11,919 nt of DNA from an uncultured Clostridia bacterium (GTDB lineage Bacteria > Bacillota > Clostridia > Oscillospirales > Ruminococcaceae): positions 1 through 11,919 of the forward strand of contig CANDEV010000032.1 of the NCBI GenBank assembly GCA_947383835.1, written 5' to 3'. The position numbers and the translations under genes were made by a program. Under the pieces are notes generated by a model. The model was not told where the DNA came from, searched no databases, and worked only from the letters and a program-made list of their open reading frames with translations. The first letter of the stretch is position 1; the number at the start of each line of letters is the position of its first letter. Shown here in pieces: positions 1 through 5,248 of the stretch.

Positions 1-23
1 AAATCTGTAAAACTAACGTTCAT
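1..23 (-). CDS. Toxin A, small type I toxin peptide, 5' end only (cut by window edge)
   Basis: A minus-strand ATG at 23-21 opens a frame reading M-N-V-S-F-T-D before the window ends. It is preceded by a GGGGGTGGG ribosome binding site (28-36) and by a structured leader and promoter of the same type as the complete toxin unit at 291-386. The start codon and leader are the same as at the right edge (11897). The encoded peptide cannot be seen beyond seven residues, so its assignment as a small membrane toxin rests on shared leader architecture. The N-terminus differs from toxin B (M-V-T-Y-E-G), so it would be a different variant of the family. Confidence 0.6.
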
Positions 24-137
24 ATTACCCACCCCCTTTCGGATTGAAAAGGGGAACAGCCGTCCGCCGCGTGGTGCGCTTTATCCTGCGGAGCAAGTCC
101 GCACTATTATAATATCACTTTTTTTGACATTTGTCAA
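24..137 (-). promoter_or_regulatory. Toxin A promoter and structured leader
   Basis: On the minus strand, a TTGACA -35 (132-137) and a TATTAT -10 (109-114) are separated by 17 bp. The leader begins with a hairpin TGCGGA/TCCGCA (87-92 with 98-103) and then carries the family motif AGCGCACC...CGGACGG. A hairpin pairing CCCCTTT with AAAGGGG then covers the purine-rich ribosome binding site next to the ATG. The -35 is one half of a TTGACA-AA-TGTCAA inverted repeat. Confidence 0.8.
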
Positions 138-160
138 TGCAAAAGTTTTTATTTTGGGTA

Positions 161-189
161 TTGACAAATCCGCGGAAATCGTGTATACT
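161..189 (+). promoter_or_regulatory. Antitoxin B promoter
   Basis: TTGACA (161-166), 17 bp, TATACT (184-189). It drives the antisense RNA of unit B. The spacer contains a TCCGCGGA palindrome and differs completely from the matching promoter of unit D, although the RNA downstream is identical. Confidence 0.8.
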
Positions 190-195
190 GTAAAT

Positions 196-283
196 ATAAA
201 AGGAGCGCACCGACGAACGGCTGCTCCATTTGATTTTAGTTTTTGTAAAAAACCGCCGTCGTTGGTAGCTTGGGCGGTTTTTT
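196..283 (+). ncRNA. Antitoxin RNA B, about 88 nt, antisense to the 3' end of toxin B mRNA
   Basis: The predicted transcript starts about 7 nt after the -10 and ends in the terminator at 247-283. It folds a 5' hairpin, GGAGC (202-206) with GCTCC (223-227), around the motif GCACCGACGAACGG. It has no convincing reading frame of its own. It converges on the toxin transcript, and the two overlap at the terminator, the arrangement known for TxpA/RatA-like and BsrG/SR4-like type I systems. That it represses the toxin is inferred from this arrangement. The exact ends are estimates. Confidence 0.75.
247..283. terminator. Bidirectional terminator between toxin B and antitoxin B
   Basis: A perfect 11-bp stem, AAAAAACCGCC (247-257) with GGCGGTTTTTT (273-283), has a 15-nt loop. 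The A and T runs give a U tract in both directions, so it can end both the toxin and the antisense transcripts. Confidence 0.92.
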
Positions 284-290
284 ATATGCC

Positions 291-386
291 TTATTTATCT
301 TTGAAGAACTTGATTATGTCAAAAATAAGGGCAATAACGCCGGTAAGCATAATAATGAAAGTAAAAATACCCTCGTATGTAACCAT
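291..386 (-). CDS. Toxin B, 31-aa holin-like type I toxin peptide
   Basis: The 31-residue peptide starts MVTYEGIFTFIIMLTGV and ends in a lysine-rich tail (KFFKDK). One hydrophobic helix spans roughly residues 6-24. The TYE start, single membrane span and basic tail fit the putative holin-like toxin family (TxpA/BsrG-like type I toxins), which act at the membrane when overproduced; toxicity here is inferred. The ribosome binding site GGGAGGTGAT lies 8 nt from the ATG and is covered by a CTCCC-GAAA-GGGAG hairpin. Peptide and transcript are identical to toxin D at 11532-11627. The gene is too short for standard gene finders. Confidence 0.85.
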   Translation of the reverse strand: MVTYEGIFTFIIMLTGVIALIFDIIKFFKDK

Positions 387-491
387 AGTTATCACCTCCC
401 TTTCGGGAGCAACCGTCCGCCGTAGTGGTGCGCTTTATCCTGCGGGACAAGCCCGCACTATTATAATAGCACATTTTTCACAGCTTGTCAA
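387..491 (-). promoter_or_regulatory. Toxin B promoter and structured leader
   Basis: On the minus strand, TTGACA (486-491), 17 bp, then TATTAT (463-468). The leader opens with hairpin TGCGGG/CCCGCA (441-446 with 452-457). In the other copies this stem is TGCGGA/TCCGCA, a compensatory A-T to G-C change. The leader ends with a five-pair, tetraloop hairpin (396-409) that buries the ribosome binding site. The promoter lies back to back with the lepA promoter. Confidence 0.85.
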
Positions 492-511
492 TTATTTTGA
501 CAGGCTTTTTC

Positions 512-540
512 TTTACAACCACGCCAAAGTGTGCTATAAT
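512..540 (+). promoter_or_regulatory. lepA promoter
   Basis: TTTACA (512-517), 17 bp, TATAAT (535-540). Transcription would start near 547, giving a leader of about 25 nt with the AAGGAAG ribosome binding site at 557-563. The better TTGACA at 494-499 is too far (32 bp) from this -10 to be its partner. Confidence 0.75.
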
Positions 541-570
541 AAAAATATTGTATTTTAAGGAAGTGTTAGC

Positions 571-2376
571 TTGTACGATCAGAAAAATATACGAAATTTT
601 TGCATTATCGCTCATATTGACCACGGCAAATCGACCCTCGCCGACCGTATTCTTGAGCTTACCTCAACCGTTGCCAAGCGCGACATGGAGGAGCAGCTCC
701 TCGATAACATGGATATCGAGCGCGAGCGGGGAATTACAATAAAAGCCCGCGCCGTGCGGCTCAACTACACCGCAAAGGACGGTCAGACTTACGTTTTTAA
801 CCTTATCGACACTCCCGGCCATGTGGACTTTAATTACGAGGTGTCCCGCTCGCTTGTTGCCTGCGAGGGGGCTGTCCTTGTGGTGGACGCTTCACAGGGT
901 ATCGAAGCGCAGACCCTTGCCAACACCTATCTTGCCATTGAAAACGACCTCGAAGTCATGCCTGTTGTGAACAAGATAGACCTCCCCTCCGCCGACCCCG
1001 ACCGCGTCTGCACCGAGGTTGAGAACGTTATAGGCATACCTGCTATGGACGCTCCCCGAATTTCCGCAAAAATGGGTACTAATGTTGAGGAAGTCCTTGA
1101 AAGGATCGTTACGGACATTCCCGCGCCGCAGGGGGATAACGAAAAGCCATTGCAGGCGCTGATATTCGACTGCTTTTACGACAGCTACAAGGGTGTAATT
1201 ATTTACGTCCGCGTTATGGACGGCGAGGTCAGAACGGGACAGACTATCCGTCTCATGGCGACAGGCGCGGAATTTACCGTTGTTGAAGCAGGGTACATGG
1301 GCGCAACAGACCTTGTGAACGCGGGAGTTTTACACTCCGGTGAGGTTGGGTACATCACCGCCTCCATAAAATCTATCGGGGACACTCGTGTTGGCGATAC
1401 CGTTACCGACGCGGAAAATCCCTGCGCAAACCCTCTTAAAGGCTACCGTGAAGTAAACCCGATGGTTTTCAGCGGTATCTACCCTGCGGACGGCGCACGC
1501 TACGGCGACCTGCGGGACGCTCTTGAAAAATTGCAGCTTAACGACGCGTCCCTGTCCTTTGAGCCGGAGACCTCCGTTGCTCTCGGCTTCGGTTTCCGCT
1601 GCGGCTTTCTGGGACTCCTCCACATGGAGATAATTCAGGAGCGTCTTGAACGTGAATACAATCTTGACCTTGTTACCACCGCGCCGTCGGTTATTTACAA
1701 GGTAAATCTTACAAACGGCGAGACGGTCTATATCGACAACCCGACGAATTACCCCGAGCCTGCGGTAATTTCCTCCGCGGAAGAGCCTATGGTAAAGGCG
1801 ACAATACTTGCTCCAAACGATTATGTGGGAAATATCATGGAGCTTTGTCAGGGCAGACGTGGAGTTTTCAAAGATATGAAGTACCTTGACGAGACCCGTG
1901 TGGAGCTGCACTATGAGCTGCCGCTGAACGAGATCGTGTATGACTTTTTCGACGCATTGAAGTCCCGCACAAAGGGGTACGCTTCATTCGACTATGAGAT
2001 GATGGGGTACGCTCCCTCTAAGCTTGTTAAGCTTGACATAATGCTCAACGGCGATATTGTGGACGCGCTTTCCTTTATAGTTCACTCCGACAACGCTTAC
2101 GGCAGGGCGAGAAAAATTGCGGAAAAGCTTAAGGACAATATTCCGCGTCAGCTTTTTGAAGTGCCTATCCAAGCTGCTATAGGCGGAAAAATAATTGCTC
2201 GCGAGACCGTTAAGGCAATGCGTAAGGACGTCCTTGCAAAGTGCTACGGCGGCGATATCACACGAAAGAAAAAGCTTCTCGAAAAGCAAAAGGAAGGCAA
2301 AAAGCGTATGCGTAAGCTGGGCACTGTTGAGGTTCCGCAGGAGGCGTTTATGGCTGTGCTTAAATTAGATGAATAA
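571..2376 (+). CDS. lepA: Elongation factor 4 (LepA), ribosome back-translocase GTPase
   Basis: EF4 is a ribosome-associated GTPase that acts on stalled elongation complexes or during initiation and subunit maturation. The G motifs are clear: AHIDHGKST at residues 14-22, ERGIT at 52-56, DTPGH at 80-84 and NKID at 134-137. Domain II, the EF-G-like domains III/V and the lysine-rich LepA-specific C-terminal domain (ending VPQEAFMAVLKLDE) all follow. The length of 601 aa is normal for the family. The start is a TTG at 571; no later start would keep the conserved KNIRNFCIIAHIDHGK beginning. It is a single-gene unit with its own promoter and terminator. In many Firmicutes hemW lies immediately downstream; here it is 5.5 kb away. 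Confidence 0.98.
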   Translation: MYDQKNIRNFCIIAHIDHGKSTLADRILELTSTVAKRDMEEQLLDNMDIERERGITIKARAVRLNYTAKDGQTYVFNLIDTPGHVDFNYEVSRSLVACEGAVLVVDASQGIEAQTLANTYLAIENDLEVMPVVNKIDLPSADPDRVCTEVENVIGIPAMDAPRISAKMGTNVEEVLERIVTDIPAPQGDNEKPLQALIFDCFYDSYKGVIIYVRVMDGEVRTGQTIRLMATGAEFTVVEAGYMGATDLVNAGVLHSGEVGYITASIKSIGDTRVGDTVTDAENPCANPLKGYREVNPMVFSGIYPADGARYGDLRDALEKLQLNDASLSFEPETSVALGFGFRCGFLGLLHMEIIQERLEREYNLDLVTTAPSVIYKVNLTNGETVYIDNPTNYPEPAVISSAEEPMVKATILAPNDYVGNIMELCQGRRGVFKDMKYLDETRVELHYELPLNEIVYDFFDALKSRTKGYASFDYEMMGYAPSKLVKLDIMLNGDIVDALSFIVHSDNAYGRARKIAEKLKDNIPRQLFEVPIQAAIGGKIIARETVKAMRKDVLAKCYGGDITRKKKLLEKQKEGKKRMRKLGTVEVPQEAFMAVLKLDE

Positions 2377-2427
2377 ATTAAAAGGTTTTTACGGTTATTA
2401 CGGCAGCAGCATATAAATTAAAAAATA

Positions 2428-2446
2428 CCGCCGGCATATGCGGCGG
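2428..2446. other. Small GC-rich hairpin after lepA
   Basis: CCGCCG (2428-2433) pairs with CGGCGG (2441-2446) around GCATATG. No T run follows, so it is not an intrinsic terminator by itself. It may protect the lepA mRNA 3' end. Confidence 0.4.
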
Positions 2447-2454
2447 ATCATAAT

Positions 2455-2496
2455 AAACGGCTATGGAGTTAAACGCCATAGCCGTTTGTTTTTATA
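2455..2496 (+). terminator. lepA terminator
   Basis: A perfect 12-bp stem, AAACGGCTATGG (2455-2466) with CCATAGCCGTTT (2476-2487), has a 9-nt loop and is followed by GTTTTTATA. It ends the lepA transcript and marks the boundary of the accessory block. Confidence 0.9.
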
Positions 2497-2529
2497 GACC
2501 CGGTTGACAGCCTCCGAGTTGGATTGCTA
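2495..2529. mobile_element. Remnant of the TA-target MITE
   Basis: The right end, GTTGGATTGCTATA (2518-2531), is identical over 14 bp to the right end of the full copy at 3247-3365. The left side reads TATAG, also as in full copies, but the interior is only about 20 bp and unrelated. It is read as an internally deleted copy or a solo end next to the lepA terminator. Confidence 0.5.
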
Positions 2530-2550
2530 TAAACAGAAAATATTTTAAAT

Positions 2551-3207
2551 TCAATTCAAACCAATATCTTCTATCCATTTTTGCACATCGTCCTTCGAGC
2601 TTCCGCCTGCAAACCGTCTGCCTTCAAGCCGGATAACGGACTCTCCGCAAATCGGGTGCAGATTATCCGCGCTTGAACCAATGCCGCTGCTGTGGGACGT
2701 ACAGAACGGCGCAATGGTTTTGTCAGAAAAATCATAGCTTTCCAAAAACGTATATATGATTTTCGGAGCCTGACCGTGCCATATGGGATAGCCGAGAATT
2801 ATTGTGTCGTAATTATCCATATTTTCCACTTTCCCCGAAATTTCGGGACGTGCCTTCGGATCGTTCTGTTCCCTATCGGCCCTGCAATCGGTGTAGTATG
2901 CAAGGTCAGCTTCGGTGTACGGCTCTTCGGGAATTATTTCGTAAATATCCGCGCCGAGAATTTCCGCCGCATATTCTGCAATAGAAGCTGTAGTTCCCGT
3001 GCAGGAAAAATATACAACAAGAGTTTTATTACCCATATTTTCCTCTGTATTTTCGGACTTTTCCGTATCGCTTTCGCTTACAGTTTCCTGAAAATTATTT
3101 ACCGTTTCGGATATTTCTGTCTGAATTTCCTCATCAGGCGCGCTTTCACAGGCTGTCATTGTAATAAATAATATAATTGAAAATATTCCGCTTAACAGAT
3201 TTTTCAT
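2551..3207 (-). CDS. Flavodoxin-domain lipoprotein
   Basis: An FMN-binding flavodoxin-like domain is attached to a lipoprotein signal. Residues 1-20 are a signal peptide ending in a lipobox-like M-T-A-C, so Cys20 is the likely lipidation site. Residues 21-60 are an acidic, Ser/Thr/Glu-rich linker. The flavodoxin fold starts at about 61 with VVYFS, and the FMN phosphate loop is SCTGTT at 68-73. ILGYPIWHG (137-145) is the second flavin-contact loop, and the C-terminus keeps the RRFAGG segment usual in this subfamily. The ATG at 3207 is chosen over an upstream in-frame ATG at 3237 because the AGGAGGG ribosome binding site lies between them. The protein probably works outside the membrane in redox transfer; the partner is unknown. 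A MITE ends 40 bp upstream. Confidence 0.88.
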   Translation of the reverse strand: MKNLLSGIFSIILFITMTACESAPDEEIQTEISETVNNFQETVSESDTEKSENTEENMGNKTLVVYFSCTGTTASIAEYAAEILGADIYEIIPEEPYTEADLAYYTDCRADREQNDPKARPEISGKVENMDNYDTIILGYPIWHGQAPKIIYTFLESYDFSDKTIAPFCTSHSSGIGSSADNLHPICGESVIRLEGRRFAGGSSKDDVQKWIEDIGLN

Positions 3208-3233
3208 TTTATGTGTTCCCTCCTGATTTTTTT

Positions 3234-3388
3234 GCATACGCTTTTATAGCAATCCTATAAAATAATGCCTTTTGTAGGGGCGGGGTCTCCCCGCCCGCAA
3301 TTATGAAACAACGGGACGAGAAACCCGTCCCCTACAGATACGGTTATTATTTTGTTGGATTGCTATAGGAGCAAATCAGTATTAGTAC
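3234..3388 (+). repeat. Right arm of the inverted repeat bounding the reductase gene, split by MITE 1
   Basis: Without MITE 1 and one TA, the arm reads CATACGCTTTTAGGAGCAAAT followed by CAGTATTAGTAC. This matches the reverse complement of the left arm (4414-4577 without MITE 2) at 30 of 33 positions, with 19 contiguous matches. It overlaps the stop codon of the reductase gene. An upstream GATTTTTT run is shared too. Confidence 0.8.
3247..3365. mobile_element. MITE copy 1 (119 bp, TA target duplication)
   Basis: The terminal inverted repeats are TAGCAATCC...GGATTGCTA and extend imperfectly to about 23 bp. The element lies between TA at 3245-3246 and TA at 3366-3367. Inside is a GGGCGGGG-TCT-CCCCGCCC hairpin (3278-3296) and a second GGGACG/CGTCCC-type hairpin, enclosed by TGTAGGGG...CCCCTACA. 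It has no coding capacity. Removing it with one TA restores a sequence that matches the repeat arm at 4557-4577, which supports true insertion. TA duplication suggests mobilisation by an IS630/Tc1-mariner-type transposase (inference). Confidence 0.88.
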
Positions 3389-4401
3389 CAGTCATGCTTT
3401 TCATTTCGGTCAAGAGCGTTGATACGCTCCATTTCTTCATCGGTAAGTTCAAAATCGAACAGCTCGGTATTTTCCTTGATATGATCGGGATCGCTTGACC
3501 CGGGGATAACCACAACGCCCTTTTGCAAGTCCCACCGCAGTATTATTTGTGCGGAGGATTTGCCGTGAGCTTCTGCAATTTCTGAAATTACGCTGTCCCC
3601 CAAAAGCTCTTTTGTATATCCCCTGCCGCCGAGAGGATACCAACATTGCACAACAATACCCAAATCGTGAATGTAAGGAATAACATCGTTTTCCTGATAA
3701 TAAGGGTGTATCTCGTTCTGCACCAGCGCGGGAGTAATATTTATCTGCGGCAAAAAGTCCTCCAGCTCCTCAACATACCAGTTTGAAAGACCTATGGAGC
3801 GTATTTTCCCCTCGGCGACAGCCTTTTCCATAGCTTTGTAAGCCTTTACGTCGTCCGTGCCGGGGTGGTGCAGGAGCATCATATCAATGTATCCGATATC
3901 AAGCTTTTCGAGAGCCTGCTCAATAGCCGCTTCGGGGTCTGAAAACTGGTTTGGATAAAGCTTTGTGATAACGAAAATTTCCTCTCTCGGAACACCCGAA
4001 CTTCTCACCGCTTCGCCAACGCTTTCCTCGTTGTGGTACATATACGCCGTGTCAATGAGCCTCACGCCGTTTTCCAGTGCCGCAGTTACTGAATTCACGC
4101 AGACCTCGCCCTCAAGACTGTAAGTGCCGATACCGTAAATGGGCATTTTATAGCCGCTGTTTAACGTTACGGTTTTTGTCTCAAAGTCAAATTCTATATC
4201 GCTTTTCAAGGGATTTTCCTCCTCATCTGCACTTGCGGACGTGGTTGCTTTTGGGGAAACTGTTTCCGACATTTTAGCATTGGTAATTTCGGTATCTACC
4301 GAAGCTGTATCCAAAGCGGAGCTTTCGTTTGCGGAATTTCCGCAGGCAGTTATCCCAAGCATGAGAGAGACCGCCAGAAAAATATCAAGTATTTTTTTCA
4401 T
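3382..4401 (-). CDS. Aldo/keto reductase lipoprotein (AKR5-like)
   Basis: A TIM-barrel NAD(P)H-dependent carbonyl reductase of the 2,5-diketo-D-gluconate reductase-like group, preceded by a lipoprotein signal (residues 1-20, I-T-A-C, Cys20) and a low-complexity Ser/Thr/Glu linker (21-66). The catalytic tetrad is visible: D117 and Y122 in LIDTAYMYHNE, K147 in VITKLYP and H178 in LLHHP. The usual cofactor-phosphate loop IPKS...R is IPGSSDPDHIKEN here (299-311): the Lys is Gly and the Arg is His, so NADPH preference may be weakened. The ribosome binding site GGAGG lies 8 nt upstream of the ATG. An exported reductase would need a cofactor source outside the cytoplasm, which is odd. The gene is bounded by an inverted repeat and by two MITEs. 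Substrate unknown. Confidence 0.9.
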   Translation of the reverse strand: MKKILDIFLAVSLMLGITACGNSANESSALDTASVDTEITNAKMSETVSPKATTSASADEEENPLKSDIEFDFETKTVTLNSGYKMPIYGIGTYSLEGEVCVNSVTAALENGVRLIDTAYMYHNEESVGEAVRSSGVPREEIFVITKLYPNQFSDPEAAIEQALEKLDIGYIDMMLLHHPGTDDVKAYKAMEKAVAEGKIRSIGLSNWYVEELEDFLPQINITPALVQNEIHPYYQENDVIPYIHDLGIVVQCWYPLGGRGYTKELLGDSVISEIAEAHGKSSAQIILRWDLQKGVVVIPGSSDPDHIKENTELFDFELTDEEMERINALDRNEKHDWY

Positions 4402-4413
4402 TTCACTTCCTCC

Positions 4414-4577
4414 GTTCTAATACTATAGCGGTACATAAAAATATCTTGACAAAATTCGTAGGGGACGGGTTTCCCGTCCCGTGGTTCAGCATATTTTTGT
4501 ATCGCGGGCGGGAAGACCCCGCCCCTACAGTATGGCTATTTTTATGAATTGCTATAATTTGCTCCTAAAAGCGTAGG
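4414..4577 (-). repeat. Left arm of the inverted repeat bounding the reductase gene, split by MITE 2
   Basis: The outer and inner parts (4414-4425 and 4557-4577) join across MITE 2. Read on the minus strand they give CCTACGCTTTTAGGAGCAAAT then TAGTATTAGAAC. This is the partner of the arm at 3234-3388. The MITE hit a different TA here than in the other arm. Confidence 0.8.
4426..4554. mobile_element. MITE copy 2 (129 bp)
   Basis: Same family as copy 1 but more diverged. The ends are TAGCGGTAC and GAATTGCTA, flanked by TA at 4424-4425 and 4555-4556. The internal GGGACGGG-TTT-CCCGTCCC and GGGCGGGA...CCCCGCCC hairpins are kept. Its end lies 25 bp upstream of the reductase ATG, and its TATAGT end, with a TTGTCA inside the element (spacing 19), could supply a weak promoter for that gene (speculative). 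Confidence 0.85.
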
Positions 4578-4647
4578 TAAAAAATCTGCACAAAAATCAC
4601 ACGCGCAAATTTTTGCTTGATTTTTTACACGCTTTTTAGTCGCAAAT
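4557..4647. repeat. Imperfect 91-bp palindrome at the 3' end of the acetyltransferase gene
   Basis: The left arm at 4557-4586 (ATTTGC..CTAAAAGCGT..GTAAAAAATC) pairs imperfectly with the right arm at 4619-4647 (GATTTTTTAC.ACGCTTTTTAG..GCAAAT). The right arm overlaps the acetyltransferase stop codon. The left arm is also part of the repeat bounding the reductase gene, so three related arms exist within 1.4 kb. It may serve as a 3' stem-loop for the operon or be the relic of a short element. Confidence 0.6.
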
Positions 4648-5232
4648 TGGTATAATGTCATTTTCAGAAACAATTTTCAGCGTCCTTGCGGGAACTCCGC
4701 CAACCACCGTCATAGGCGGAACGTCCCGAGTCACCACAGCGCCTGCCGCAATGACTGCCCAATCTCCGACGGTAACTCCGGACAAAACTGTGGCGTTTGA
4801 ACCTATCCAGACGTGGCTGCCGATTTTTATGGGAGCATAATGATTTTTTCTGTTCATTGCAGGGGCGAGGTCGTGGTCTATCGTTGCAAGCACAACATTG
4901 TGTCCGATAAGCGTACCCTCGCCTATTTTGATACCGCCCTGATCCTGAAAGTGACAACACGAATTTATGAAAACGTCCCTGCCTATTTTGATGTTTTTGC
5001 CGAAGTCTGTATAAAACGGCGGAAACATACGGAATTTATCATCAATTTTTCTGCCTGTGAGCCGTCCCATAATTTCACGAATTTCCTCGGGAGTATGGTA
5101 GCAGTTGTTAAGCTCCATAGTTATTTTTATCGCTTCTTGAAAAAGCTCGTTTGCGTATTTGTCACGTTCCGCATTTTCCGGCGGGTTATCGCAAAAGCCT
5201 GCTATTACTTCATCTATTGTCACGGTACGCAT
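4636..5232 (-). CDS. Sugar O-acetyltransferase, maltose/galactoside type (left-handed beta-helix)
   Basis: Transfers acetyl from acetyl-CoA to a sugar or related hydroxyl compound in the cytoplasm. The N-terminal Mac-type helical region is at about 1-55. The hexapeptide-repeat beta-helix runs from about 75 to 185 (IKIGRDVFI, IKIGEGTLIG, IKIGSHVWIG, SGVTVGDWAVIAAGAVV) and closes with VPPMTVVGGVPAR. The catalytic His is H120 in LATIDHDLAP. The length of 198 aa is typical. It is the last gene of the operon, 16 nt after the hydrolase. The ribosome binding site AAAGG is only 2 nt from the ATG; a GTG three codons in (5223) has better spacing and may be the real start. An in-frame TGA upstream rules out an earlier start. 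Substrate unknown. Confidence 0.92.
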   Translation of the reverse strand: MRTVTIDEVIAGFCDNPPENAERDKYANELFQEAIKITMELNNCYHTPEEIREIMGRLTGRKIDDKFRMFPPFYTDFGKNIKIGRDVFINSCCHFQDQGGIKIGEGTLIGHNVVLATIDHDLAPAMNRKNHYAPIKIGSHVWIGSNATVLSGVTVGDWAVIAAGAVVTRDVPPMTVVGGVPARTLKIVSENDIIPICD

Positions 5233-5248
5233 ATCCTTTCTTCAATTT

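Larger units (their letters stand above)
1..445. repeat. Left arm of a window-scale inverted repeat (toxin units A and B)
   Basis: Read in reverse complement, this arm matches 11473-11919. Bases 191-445 appear identical to 11473-11727 (255 bp), and bases 1-103 match 11817-11919 with one difference (A at 56 against C at 11864, i.e. A versus expected G). The stretch between (104-190) is not conserved; it holds the toxin A promoter and the antitoxin B promoter. The arm therefore holds one truncated toxin unit at the edge and one complete unit, both with toxin genes on the minus strand. Ending at both sides inside the same repeat suggests that assembly stopped at a multicopy sequence. Confidence 0.93.

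Noticed and set aside
124..558. 144-codon plus-strand open frame at the left end
   Set aside because: It runs antisense through toxin B, its leader and the antitoxin RNA; the same reading appears at 11468-11656 only because the DNA is repeated. No ribosome binding site.
1330..1911. 193-codon minus-strand frame inside lepA
   Set aside because: It lies opposite a fully conserved lepA coding region and is explained by codon bias of lepA.
3208..3237. Upstream ATG at 3237 as start of the flavodoxin lipoprotein
   Set aside because: The ten extra residues (MQKNQEGTHK) contain the ribosome binding site of the ATG at 3207 and would put a charged extension before the signal peptide.
3278..3345. GC-rich MITE hairpins as intrinsic terminators
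   Set aside because: Stems are strong but no T run follows in either direction; the boundaries and TA duplications explain them as element interior.
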